Shown piece by piece: positions 21,401-31,554 of a stretch of DNA of 64,000 nucleotides. The DNA lies in contig KV918840.1 of NCBI GenBank assembly GCA_002049455.2, forward strand, positions 62,001 to 126,000, in the 5' to 3' direction. Below the pieces are notes generated by a model. It was not told the DNA's origin. It saw nothing but the letters and a program-made list of their open reading frames with translations, and did no database searches. Both the position numbers and the translations under genes were made by a program. Origin of the DNA: Porphyra umbilicalis. Its lineage: Eukaryota > Rhodophyta > Bangiophyceae > Bangiales > Bangiaceae. Every line of letters begins with the position of its first letter. The first letter of the stretch is position 1.

Positions 21401-21689
21401 AGGGAGGGTCTGTCCCAAGATGTTTCTCTTGAGCACACGCCGCATTCACCTCCCCGCGCCCGCTCGGCTACACGCCCCGGTCGCCAGAAACACGCCCAGT
21501 CAGTACCCCGATTCCATCCCCATCCAGTTTGCCACCTCGGACCATACCCAAACCTCGCTGCCCTCCCACCCTGTACCATGCTCCACCTGCGCCTCAGTAC
21601 CAATCCTCCCCCCTCACCCCGTACCCCATCTCCTCCACCACCCACGGCGACACCTTTTTCACCAGCCCAATACCCACGCCACTCCAATG
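18421..21689. other. No gene recognised
   Basis: Lower-GC DNA with many short open frames but no conserved motif. A GGGTGGGCGGGGCGGTC-type repeat of about 25-35 bp lies at 20150-20300, and a perfect 10-bp hairpin (ATCCACACTG, 3-nt loop) near 19.98 kb. Confidence 0.4.
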
Positions 21690-22480
21690 AGCCTGAGGGG
21701 AGGCGGCCAGGGGCGGGAGCGACGCCAGCGGCGGGAGCCGCGGCCAGGGGCTGGGGCAGCGGCGGCGGCGGGGGCTGCAGCCAGGGACGGGGGCGGCGGC
21801 GGTGGCGGGGGTCGCGGCCAAGAGCGGGGGTGGCGGCGGCGGCGGAGGAAGCGGCAGCAGGCGGGGTAGCGGCCAGCGGCGGCGGCGGCGCCAGTGGCGG
21901 GGGCCGCGTCCAGGGGCGGGGGCGTTGGCGGCGGCGAAGGCTGCGGCCGCGGGGGCGGGGGCGGCGGCGGGGGCGGCGGCCAGTGCAGCGGCGGGGGCGG
22001 GGGCGGTGGCGGTGGCGGGGGCTGCAGTCATGGGCGGGAGCGGCGGCGGGGGTGGGGGCCGCGGCCATGGGCGGCGGCGACGGCGGCGGCGGGGGCGGCG
22101 GCAGCAAGGGGGGCAGCAGGCAGCGGCGGCGGCGGTGCCAGTGGCGGGGGCCGCGTTCAGGGGCGGCAGCAGCGGCGGCGGCGGGGGCTGCGGCAGCAGC
22201 GGGCGTGGCGGCCCGAGGGGGGGGCGGGGGCCAGCGGAGGGGGCGGCGGCCAGGGGGGGGGAGGCGGCCAGGGGCGGGGGAAGCGGCCAGGGGCGGGGGA
22301 GGCGGCCAGGGGCGGAGGAGGCGCCAGTGGCGGGAGCCGCGGCCAGTGGCGGGGGCGGTGGCGGCGGCGGGGGCTGCAGCCGCGGGGGCGGCGGCGGCGG
22401 AGGGGGCGGCGGCGAGTGTAGAGGCGGGAGCGGGGGCGGCAGTTTGTGCACGCCCAGTGACAGTGCAGATCCCCACCGCT
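21690..22480. repeat. GGC/GGGGC-rich low-complexity tract
   Basis: About 790 bp of GGCGGCGGGGGC and CAGGGGCGGG units, nearly the strand-complement in composition of the tract at 17720-18420. All frames are open for hundreds of codons and none has a domain. It could form G-quadruplexes on the plus strand. Confidence 0.9.
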
Positions 22481-22824
22481 GAGTGAGGAGGACAGCCCAA
22501 CACCCATCTGGATCACCGTGATGCCAGACACAGGTGTCGGGACGGTCATGTCTGGTCACGAGCTTCATTGCAAGTACCAAAATGCACGAGGTCGCATCGT
22601 GGCACAAAATCGACAGAATTCAAAAAGAGCTAGCCCCCTCACCAAACCACCCACCACGCGCCCCCTGAATCCCCCTACGTGGCGCGCGCACAGGCCGCCC
22701 CCCCCCCCCCCTCACGCACACAAAAACGGTACGTGACCGAGAATGTCAAATATAGGGATACTACCTCCGGGTGGCCAGCTCTTTGATCGTGCTCGCCTTT
22801 CTGACCGCTCCCCCCTGCAGCGCC
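22481..22824. other. 5' flank of the Abitram-like gene
   Basis: No ORF of its own. The last 20 bp (CTGACCGCTCCCCCCTGCAG) look like a branch/polypyrimidine/AG acceptor placed 4 nt before the ATG, so a 5'-UTR or short leading exon may be spliced on. Confidence 0.4.
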
Positions 22825-23538
22825 ATGCCGCCATCTCCCTCGCCTATGGAGGCGGCCATCGCCGCCGCCCGACGGGTCATCTGTGGCCGCCCCCCCACCA
22901 CCACCGAGCGCCTCTTCACCAAACACTATGCGCGGCACCACGCGTCGGCCGTCACCGACGCGGCGCGGACCATCGACGCGGAGGCGCTCCCCCCCCCCGG
23001 CACCCCCTCGGGCGGGGCGGACGTGTGCATCTGCCGCCACTCCAACGGCATCTGCGTCGTCACCCTCTCCGAGTTGCACCCGCTTGTGCGCTCCCGCGGG
23101 CGCGTCAGCGACGTGGACTTTCGCGACGTCAAAGTCGTGACGGGCAAGAAGAAGCGGGGCGGCACGCTCGTCGAGGCGGGCACCAAACTCGCGCGCATCA
23201 CCACCGCCGGGGGGCTCGTCTACTCGGTGCGCGCGGGCGTGCGCGGCACGCTCGTCGAGGTCAACCCGGCGCTCGCCGCGTCGCCGCAGCTGGCCGTCGA
23301 GGAGCCCGCAGCGGCGGGCTACCTCGCCGTCGTCATGCCGACGCTGCACCACGTCAAGACGGCGGTGGACCACCTGCTCGGCCGGGACGCGTACCTCGAG
23401 CGCCTGCTGCGGGAGGAGCGGGGGGTGCCTGAGCCGGTGGGGGAGGGGGGGGGGGGGGGGGGGGGGGCTGGGGGGGGAGGCGACGCGCCGCCGGCGGTGG
23501 ACGCGGATGGGGAGCAGGGGGTGCCCACCGCGGCCTAG
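22825..23538 (+). CDS. ABITRAM: Abitram (FAM206A/Simiate) homologue
   Basis: A 237-residue protein with a lipoyl/biotinyl-carrier-like fold as in the FAM206 family. Recognised from TERLFTKHY (27-35), CRHSNGICVVTLSELHPL (70-87), KKKRGGTLVEAG (108-119), GLVYSVRAGVRGTLVEVN (130-147) and GYLAVVMP (165-172), which follow the family order closely. Animal Abitram is linked to actin and to nuclear speckles; a role in algae is unknown. ATG 22825 is the first ATG after an intron-acceptor-like sequence; the frame stays open upstream but encodes no family sequence. The tail is a Gly run over a G20 tract (about 23446-23467), a likely site of length error, but the frame closes normally at 23538. No intron inside. 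Confidence 0.85.
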   Translation: MPPSPSPMEAAIAAARRVICGRPPTTTERLFTKHYARHHASAVTDAARTIDAEALPPPGTPSGGADVCICRHSNGICVVTLSELHPLVRSRGRVSDVDFRDVKVVTGKKKRGGTLVEAGTKLARITTAGGLVYSVRAGVRGTLVEVNPALAASPQLAVEEPAAAGYLAVVMPTLHHVKTAVDHLLGRDAYLERLLREERGVPEPVGEGGGGGGGAGGGGDAPPAVDADGEQGVPTAA

Positions 23539-24269
23539 TCACTCGCCCGCAACGGGGACGGTCTTGGGGTGGTCCGTGGCACCCACCCCACCTCCCACGC
23601 ATGCCACTCTGTGGTGAGCGTTGCGTGACCGCATGCACCCACGCTAGGAGTGGCACACGGACAAACACAACTACGACAGACAGCGTGGTCGCCCCTCTTG
23701 TCACCCGTCTTCATCCAGTTCCGCCGTGTGTGTGACGCCCTGGCCACCGCCGCCGCACTATCCAAAGGGCAGCGCGAGGCAGCGCGAGCGCGCGCCTGCC
23801 ATGGCGGCCGCCCGACCCGTCGACACAGCAACGGCGGGGGTTGAGAACGGCCGCATGCACCCGCCGCTGCCGCTGCTGCCGCCGCTGCGTCTCTCTGGTA
23901 GTTGGCAGGCGGCTCCTGGAAAGTGCCTTTGCGCACCCCCTCTCGCCCGTCCCCGCGCCCGCCGGCCATCCCCGCCACACGCGAGGCAAGGCGGGCCCCG
24001 TCTACTGCAGGCCGCCACTGCCTGGCGAGCGCATGAGGGGTCGGGGGTCGTGTCCGAGTGGCGACCAGTGACGTTGGCAGGGGTCGTGCGCGCAGCCACC
24101 CCCCCCGCCCAGGTCGCACCCCCTTTGGTTCCCCGGCTCCCTCCCAATAGACACTGCTTGCGTCATGGTGGGCAGTGGGCAGGGGCCACCGCCACCGCCG
24201 CCACTGACGCCGCGGTCTCCGCCGTTGCCCGACGGCAGGCCGCGGCGGCCGCCGCCGCCCTCACGGACA
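23539..24269. other. No gene recognised
   Basis: GC-rich flank of the Abitram gene. Overlapping open frames on both strands carry no motif. Confidence 0.35.
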
Positions 24270-24420
24270 TCGTCAGAACAGTGGACACTTGAACGGGAGT
24301 CTGAACGGGAGTCCCGTTCAAGGCGCCCTTGAACGGGAGGTTTCCCGTTCAGGGTCTTGTTACGTATCAAAGGCCTGAACGGGAGGAACTCCCGTTCAGG
24401 GCAGCCCTGCCAGGTCCTGG
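24270..24420. mobile_element. End of the GAACGGGA element family (solo end)
   Basis: Starts with the 15-bp terminus TCGTCAGAACAGTGG (24270-24284), followed by repeated palindromic motifs of the type TGAACGGGA...TCCCGTTCA. The order and spacing match the inner flanks at 34983-35110 and, inverted, 46870-47014. Similarity fades after about 24420. Confidence 0.75.
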
Positions 24421-25226
24421 ATACTCACGGGACTGCCCTCGAGTTCATGCGAGATGGTGCCTGTAACTTCATCCAATGAGAGCACTTAGTGCTCTAGATC
24501 GTGACTAATGCGAGGAGAGAGACCCGAATGCACGGTCCTGCTCGCTCGGAGCCGTTTTTGAACGCTGCCGAGGCAAGCCCGCCGTTTATTACCACTGCCG
24601 TATCTGCATTCGTAGGCCGCGCCTGAGGGCGGGCCTGTCCGTCGCCCACACCGCAAGCACTATGAGCCGTCCGGCTCCCCGCGCGCGGTCTGCACTAGAC
24701 AAACCACTTCGCGGCATCGGGCACCCCTCGCCATCCCCTTAATTTTGAAAGCCCCCGCCGCCACCGTCAGTATATTTTTCACCCAGGCGGTCGCAGCCAC
24801 AGTCACCCAGTTGTTATTGGATACCTTCTGTGTCATCTGCATCGTCCTTCTGTGCCCCGCACCAGCCCCCGGCATCTTCCTCAACCGGCCTCTGGGTCAT
24901 GAAGTTTTTGGCTGGCCTTGCTGCTCAGGTCCAGTGGCTGCTCGATACAGCGGTGAAGTGTACAATCCACGCCGGGCAGAGGTCTGTGAGAGCCGTGTCT
25001 GTTTTTGGGCAATGCGCTTCCCGCTGGCTTCCCAAAGAAGCAGAAAAGTACTCAACCAGAAGCCATTGACCGGTGCCCATAAAGAACAAATCAAGACCAC
25101 GGCACACGTGCACGCAGAGGCGAACACATGGAAACAACTCCAGCATGTCGAACCTACCGCCTCGTGGACGCTGCTATACCGATAAAGACAAAAAAAAATG
25201 CAGTCATCGCCGCAAGTTGCGCCTAA
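24421..25226. other. No gene recognised
   Basis: An open frame at 24745-25185 (+) has no motif. An A9 run at 25190 lies just 3' of the transposase stop. Confidence 0.35.
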
Positions 25227-28200
25227 TCACAGTGTAGGTACCAAGTCCCGGCTTGTCCACGGATAGAAAGGATTCGTGAAGAAGCGCGCGGCCCGCAGCT
25301 CGATAGGCGTGCCGTCCACGGTGGAAGGCATGGCCCGCAGCCCGTGCCGATCCGACAAGTCACGCCAGTCGACCTGCACGTCCGCCAGGCGCAAAACGCG
25401 CGTCGTGTCGACAACGTCCAACGCGGGAAAGCTGTCGCCAATGGACTTTAAGTCCCAGGCCAGGCGCACGCAGCCGTACGCCGTCAGCACGCACCCCGAG
25501 CGGGCAGCCACGCGGCGGAGGCGCTGCACGACCACACAGCTCCGCGCCCTCCGTTCAAAAGACCTGACGACCAGACGCGCGCGCCCCCAACGCACCTCGC
25601 CGGCAGGCGAATAGTACCTGACAAACGTGTACCACGGCTTACCCATGAAGCTGGGCGTCGCCCGTACGAACTGGATGTGCCCGCCGGCACCCCACTCAAA
25701 CTGCGCGATGATGCGCGCAGTCTTGGAGACCGTCACCCAGCGTACGCCGTCGGCGACGAGTAGCTCGGCCAAGCTTTGTAGCTCTGGCATCGTGCGGAGG
25801 TCGCCCACGGCGACGCGCTTGCCGCGGACAGAGAAAGACAAGTCCGCCGTATTCATCGGCACCTCGGCCGTCGTGACGGCATCACTTCGGGCAGCCGACT
25901 CGACACCGTCGGCGTCGTCGATCTCCCTCAGCACCTCCACGTCAGTCTGCTCGCATCGCATCATTTGCAACGCCACCCCGGGGCCGCGCTTGTTCGTGCG
26001 CCGGTACATGCGCTTGCACGCACCGTGCAACGTCTCGTTCAGGGATGTATCACCTTCCCACAGATTGCCGCGCGCTCGCAGCTCGTCGCCGAGGTGGTAG
26101 ATTAGGCGGTGCACCTTGCTGGTGTTTGTCCGCCCGTACAACGTTTGTAGAAAGTCCACGCCGAACCTCTCGGCGTCCGCCTCGACGGCCCGCACTTCCA
26201 GCTCGGTCATGATCGTGGCGTCAGCCACGTTGTCCCCGAAAAGATGCCCGCCGAGCTCGGCGGCCTTGCAGAACATTTCGAGGACGGCTTCGTGCACTGG
26301 CTTGTCCTTAAAAACGGCGGAGTACCGCGCCGTGGTCGCCACATCCGGATCGGGCAGGTCACCCAACGGCTCCTCCTCGACGGCCAGTTCGTCACCATCC
26401 ACGCATACCCACCCGTCGTCATGGTTTGAGTCTTCAGGGTTCGTTCCGACGCCCGCTGCCAAGCCGGACGGGCCCGCCGGCGCTGCGCTGCCGCGGTGCA
26501 AGGACGACTGCGGCGCGGTGGCGGCGTCGTCTGGCGGCCCGATAAGGCCAGCAACCATAAATGGCCAAAACACCGAGAGGTGCCGCCAGCTGCGCCCTGT
26601 CATGGTGGCCTGCTTATCCTTCATTGGTACAAAGCAACTGTTGGTGGGAGAAAGGTATGATTCATGCACGAGCACGACATAGGTATACGGACACAGTGCA
26701 TGCGACAGGGAACAATGTGAGTCAGACTGCCAATGCATCGTCTACCGCATGGTACAAATGGCAACCAAGAGGCAGGAGAAGATGGTCATGCCCACAGCAC
26801 ACACCACCCACACAGACTCTCTCCCCCGACAAACATATCCCGGCGCTGACGGGCAGACCTTGCAGTTCCTGTCGAGCTCAAAAGCCCGCAAGTTGAGCAC
26901 GTCTAGCGTTTCCATCGTGGGCCCCAGCCGAGCGTGACCGTCCGGGCAGATGGCTGTGAGAAAAGCCGGCAAGCACTGCGCCAGCAGCCGCAAAATCCCG
27001 AGCTTCCACACGTGCAGCAAGTCAAAAGAAGTGATCCGGTACAGGGAGCGCGATCCGGTGCTAAGCCCGTGCACGGCTCCGAGAGCAGGAACAAAGGCGA
27101 GCGCGCGGTGCTCTTGGCCGAGCGCGCGGCGGCGAGCCGCGCGCGGGTCGTCACGACGAACGATGTCAGCTGCCAGCTGTGCCTCCAGCGTCTGCACGAC
27201 GTCGCGGTCGACCGGGCGGATGGCAGACGTGCTCGGCACGTCGTCTTTGTCGGCCATGCACGGCGAGCAGAAGAAGCGACACTGGTTGCCCATCACCGCA
27301 AAAATAGCACGCTCCTCAGGCTGGTCCACGACGATCCCTACGATGCGTGGCACGAGGAAGGAAGCACCACGACCGCGTACGGGGGCAGTGACGCCCGACT
27401 CGCTTGCTCGTGTGAGCGTCCGCAGCGACACGGCAAGGCATCGCTGCAGCAGGTCGTTGCGCACGTCACTTACCCCCAGGCGGCGGGCCGTGCTCTGGCC
27501 GACCGCCCTCGGCACGTGCTGGATGTAGCCAACTGTCGTCCACCCGCCCCCCCGGCTGACGACGTTCACGAAGCGGGCGCGCACAGGGAAGATATTGTGC
27601 GCACCTGACCACGACACGAGCGCCTCGTCAGCATGCAACTGAACACCCATAACCAGCGCCGACCTGCCGTGCACGGCGCGCACATTCCTCCGCTCCTGCT
27701 GGTACATGTCCCCGTCTAGTGTCCCGCGCCGCGCGCGCGACTCGTCATCGTCGTCGATCTCGGGCAGCGCGTCCTCCTGATGGCCGCTCGCAGCCGCCGC
27801 CGCGGCACTGTTCGCGGCGGTGGCGCCGTTAGAGTCGACGCCATCGCCAAAATCCACTGCATCTGCATCGGCGAGCGCGTCGAGACCGGCCGTCATGACG
27901 TCGCGGTAATGGTACATGTAAACGGCATTGCCGATGGCGATGGGCACTTGCATCCAGCGCAGCCGCGCCAAAACGCGCGCCTGCTCTTCGCGAGCCGCCG
28001 TCAGGAAACTGTGCGCGGTGTCGGACAGGGAAGAAAAGGCCCCCGCGGCCGTGTCATTCGCGGTTGTGGCCCGCTCCAAGTCCATGATGACCTCAGCAAA
28101 TCGAAGGTTGTCCCCTTCAGACAAGCCGCTGCCGCCTGCAGTCAACGAGAAGCGCAGCGCCCCACGCAGTGCGGGGGAAGCAAATCGTGACGGCCGGTTC

Positions 28201-28871
28201 GCGATCGCCGGGTTGACCAGAGGGACAGCTTCCGACGTCTCCGGCATGGCCTCGTAATACGCGCGGATGCGCGCTGCCGTGCTGGTCCAGAACAAAGAAC
28301 GGCGACGACCCGTGGAACGGACGGTGCCCCGCTCCATCCCATCGTCGCGCTGCGCCGCATTTATGTGGCGAGCGGCCTGCACGGCGGCCTGCAGTCGAGC
28401 ACGGCCGCGCGCCTGCAAGACAGAATTGATGTCGTGGTCTGCGATGACCCCACGAACGTCTTTATCCTCATCCGACTCGTCGTCACTCATCAGGTCCGGC
28501 ATGTCGTCCTCGGAGTCGGAGACCAGCCCCGACGGGAAGGCGCGCTCCAGCTCATCGCCCGCCTCCTCGCGACTTGCTGCGTCTGCCGCATGGCGAATGC
28601 CGACGGTCGGCGCAGCGCTGCCAAGCGGCGGTGCTGCAGGTGTCAGAGAACCTGCGGGATCGAGCAGCCGCGGACCTTGGGCGGCCGACAGAGCTGCGAG
28701 CGGCCCGTAGACGACAGGTGTCGCCACGCCAGGCGACGTCGTTCCGACCAAACGGTTCTTGTCGGGGTGCGCCGACTGCATGTGTCGAGCACACGCGACG
28801 ACAGTCTCGAACACCAGTCGGCAATGGAAGCATGGGTGAGCTCGGGAAGCGGTGGAGACGGGCTGCGCCAT
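25227..28871 (-). CDS. Plavaka/CACTA-like DDE transposase, copy 2
   Basis: A two-exon transposase. Exon 1 runs from ATG 28871 to about 26830-26850. Exon 2 starts at 26637 after a good acceptor (TTTCTCCCACCAACAG) and ends at 25227. Exon 1 opens with a C2H2-like finger (Cys14, Cys17, His30, His35), an acidic stretch (110-140), then LHADEALVSWSGAHNIFPV (Asp415) and IVGIVVDQPEERA (Asp516), the first two likely catalytic acids, then FFCSPC and FDLLHVWKLGI. Exon 2 carries VHRLIYHLGDELRARGNLWEG and LNETLHGACKRMYRRTNKR (third acid, Glu), and a C-terminal region shared with copy 1. The exact 5' splice site is unresolved; copy 1 supports a phase-2 join. No frame break, so it may be active. The divergent ORF at 31555 may belong to the same element. 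Confidence 0.78.
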
Positions 28872-31554
28872 GACCGCGAGGAAGGAGGTGGAGGGGGAAC
28901 GAGTGATGGCGGTAGCACAAAAAGGCAGAAGAGGGAGGGACCAGCAATGGACAAATCGTTGGCAAGCAGGTACGGGAACGAGCGAAGCATGAATGGCAAC
29001 AGGCAGCGTTCCATCCTTTTATCACCGTCAGCCACCGGCTCCCGTAACAACCCAGCCGTCGGGCTCCCATGCGTCGCCCGGCCGCCTCGATGCACCCCGG
29101 CGAGTGTCCCGGGGCAGCACGCTTGCGCACAAGTCATTCGATTTCAACGCCAGCCCTCCCCGTGGGCATCAACATACCTGTTTGCAGCACGTAGATGCAC
29201 CGACGGGTACTGTCGCAGGACACTCTAGGAAAGCCCGCCGAGGACTCCCCGCAGTCAATCGCGGGGGCCAAGCTCGGCCTCCTCACCGCTGCCGCTCTGC
29301 GACCGACCAACAACACATTGTGTCAAACACGACCGACGTCTCTCTCGAGTCCCCACACAGTCCGTCAGTCCTCGCATCCACGTCCTGCAGTATGGCAGTG
29401 AGGCCAAAGTTACATCGGGGGCGACACAGCCCATGGCACGTACGTCGGAGGCGCAGGTGCAAAGTGCAGGGCTCTCTCACGCTGCAGTCATTCCCCCCTG
29501 CTCGCCCCCCAGCCATATACAGACGGCACCTACGGCGCCTCAACGTCGGTCTCCCTCAGTTGACGCACTCCAAATCGCGGAGACTGGTACCCTCGCACGT
29601 GCTCACCAGGTACTCGATAGAAATATGGCATGCACAAGGGCACGTGATTGCCAGCGGCACGCAAGCAAGCCCGCGAGGCACCGGTCCCTCATCTACCGCG
29701 GACACGCGGCTCCCGCCACAAGAGCAGCAACAGATGGGTCGGACCACACAATGCCGACCGCTGCGTATCGCGCAATACCCCCGAATGACACAATGGACGC
29801 GTCAAAGAGCTATCCCGCAACCCTGACAGTACCAGGCTGGACCGCCTCGCCCACAGCATCTGACGCCAGACGCGTGGCAGGAGGGTCGGTACCCCCACTG
29901 GTGCCGACCGAATCCCATTGCGCAACGGGCACGAGTGATGCAATGTGGGGGACAGACGGCCGCGAAACGACCACGGATGCCCCAGTCCACCGCCGCCCCC
30001 GTTGTGCCAAAAGAGCAAGCGAGGGGGCCTAAGACGCCGCCAGGGTGAGCAAAGTCGCCGTTGCGCAACGCGAGACAATGGCGGTGGAGGACCGCCGGCG
30101 CACGTCCTAGCACGCACCTCGGCAACACACGTCAGGAAAGCAGCGACGATGGGGCCACTGGGAACATATTCTAGGGGCCGTCCATCTGGCCGAACAGCCG
30201 GCACTTGGCCACCGGGGACCTTGCGGGAGGCGCTTGCCCGCGGAGGTTGCAAGGCTCGGCTTGTCACGGATCGGCGGGGCAGCAAGCAGTGGTGCCAAAA
30301 CGGACAGGAATCACCACCGGACTTCTTGATGCAAACTCCTTGTATTATTCCAATGTTTTGCAAAGAACTTTGTATGACGGCTCTGTTTTTCAGGGGGCCA
30401 CTATGGCATCCGCCAACGACCACACGCCGCAGAGTATTGTAGCCTTCATGGCAGCTCACAGGAAAGTGAAGAGCTCCAGCATTTACGGAAATCAGCAGGG
30501 TTCTAATTTCCAATCGATGCTTTACGCGAATGAGCTGCCACCGCACTCACAACAGCAGTCGCGTCGTCCGCCGAGCCAGCCGCCACCTCCGCCGTCAACG
30601 GCACGTCCCGCCAGAGCTTGACGGCCGTAGACGCCGTTTGCCGCCAGCTGCTGCCCCTGTGCTTTCACGCTTCCCCCCTCGCTCTCTGTCACGTGACGAC
30701 AGCCGCCTCGGCCCAGACGCTGTGGTAAGTGCTCTCGGTTGTCGCCCAGCCAATTGCCGTGCGCTTTGCGCGTCGGGTCTCACGAGCTTGGCCACTACAC
30801 TGCGATCATTCCGCCTCGTTGTCCCGCCCGTCTCGCGTGGGACTGGTCGCCGCTGAGAGCACGTATGTGACTCTTTGGAGTGTCGTTTGTACGCACCGCG
30901 GCAACGAACAGAATCTGTGGCGTTGACTTGATGCGGCGGCGAGCCATGCACCTCTGTGTCCATTGCGCCAGTCGCGAGCGCACCGTACGTCAGCGTGTTA
31001 CGTGATTCGGGGGACCGTGTTTTACCCGGCGCCGCCGACAGTCTGTTGTGTGAGGCGCCCGGGCTATTGAAGCCCGGGTTCCTCGCGCCACAATCTCCCT
31101 GGGAACGACTACTATCGTGAGCTGGGGCCCCTTCTAGAGTTGTCTTTTCATCATGCCTTGTACGTTGTGTGGACCTGCTGACGCTGGGACACGGTCTTCC
31201 CGATCCACGTGGACGCCTGATGGGGTGCTTTCTGTGGACCCAAGTGGGAGGTTCACAATGTGTGGCGCGAGCCTGTCGACGAGCAGCGACTGGATTCGCC
31301 TTGCTACCGCGTGTCGTGTGTTTGACGGTGAGGTGCCTGGTGCTCGGAATGGAGGTTCCAGCTCTCAGACGGCCGCCACACGCCCACAGCGCCAACTGCT
31401 GCCGCCCTGCAGGGCAGCGGCGACATCCGCTTCGGAGGCCACGGCCTACATCAGCAACACCTCCCATCTGGTAGGGTGGATACTGACTTGCAACGAGACG
31501 CACCTGTCGCTGTGATCCAATACCGACAGCTTGGCCACCCCCTTTTACGCCGTC
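28872..31554. other. 2.7-kb gap between divergent transposon ORFs
   Basis: No recognised gene. The gap probably holds the promoters of both flanking ORFs. Open frames at 30415-30621 (+) and 31153-31515 (+) could be unannotated 5' exons of the ORF at 31555 but show no motif. A CCCGGGCT/AGCCCGGG hairpin lies near 31060. Confidence 0.4.

Noticed and set aside
21364..22503. Very long open frames on both strands in the GGC tract
   Set aside because: All frames are open because the DNA lacks A/T needed for stops; products are Gly/Arg/Pro/Ala repeats with no domain.
24745..25185. 146-codon ORF with a hydrophobic start
   Set aside because: Hydrophobic stretch resembles a membrane segment but no family or further support is visible.
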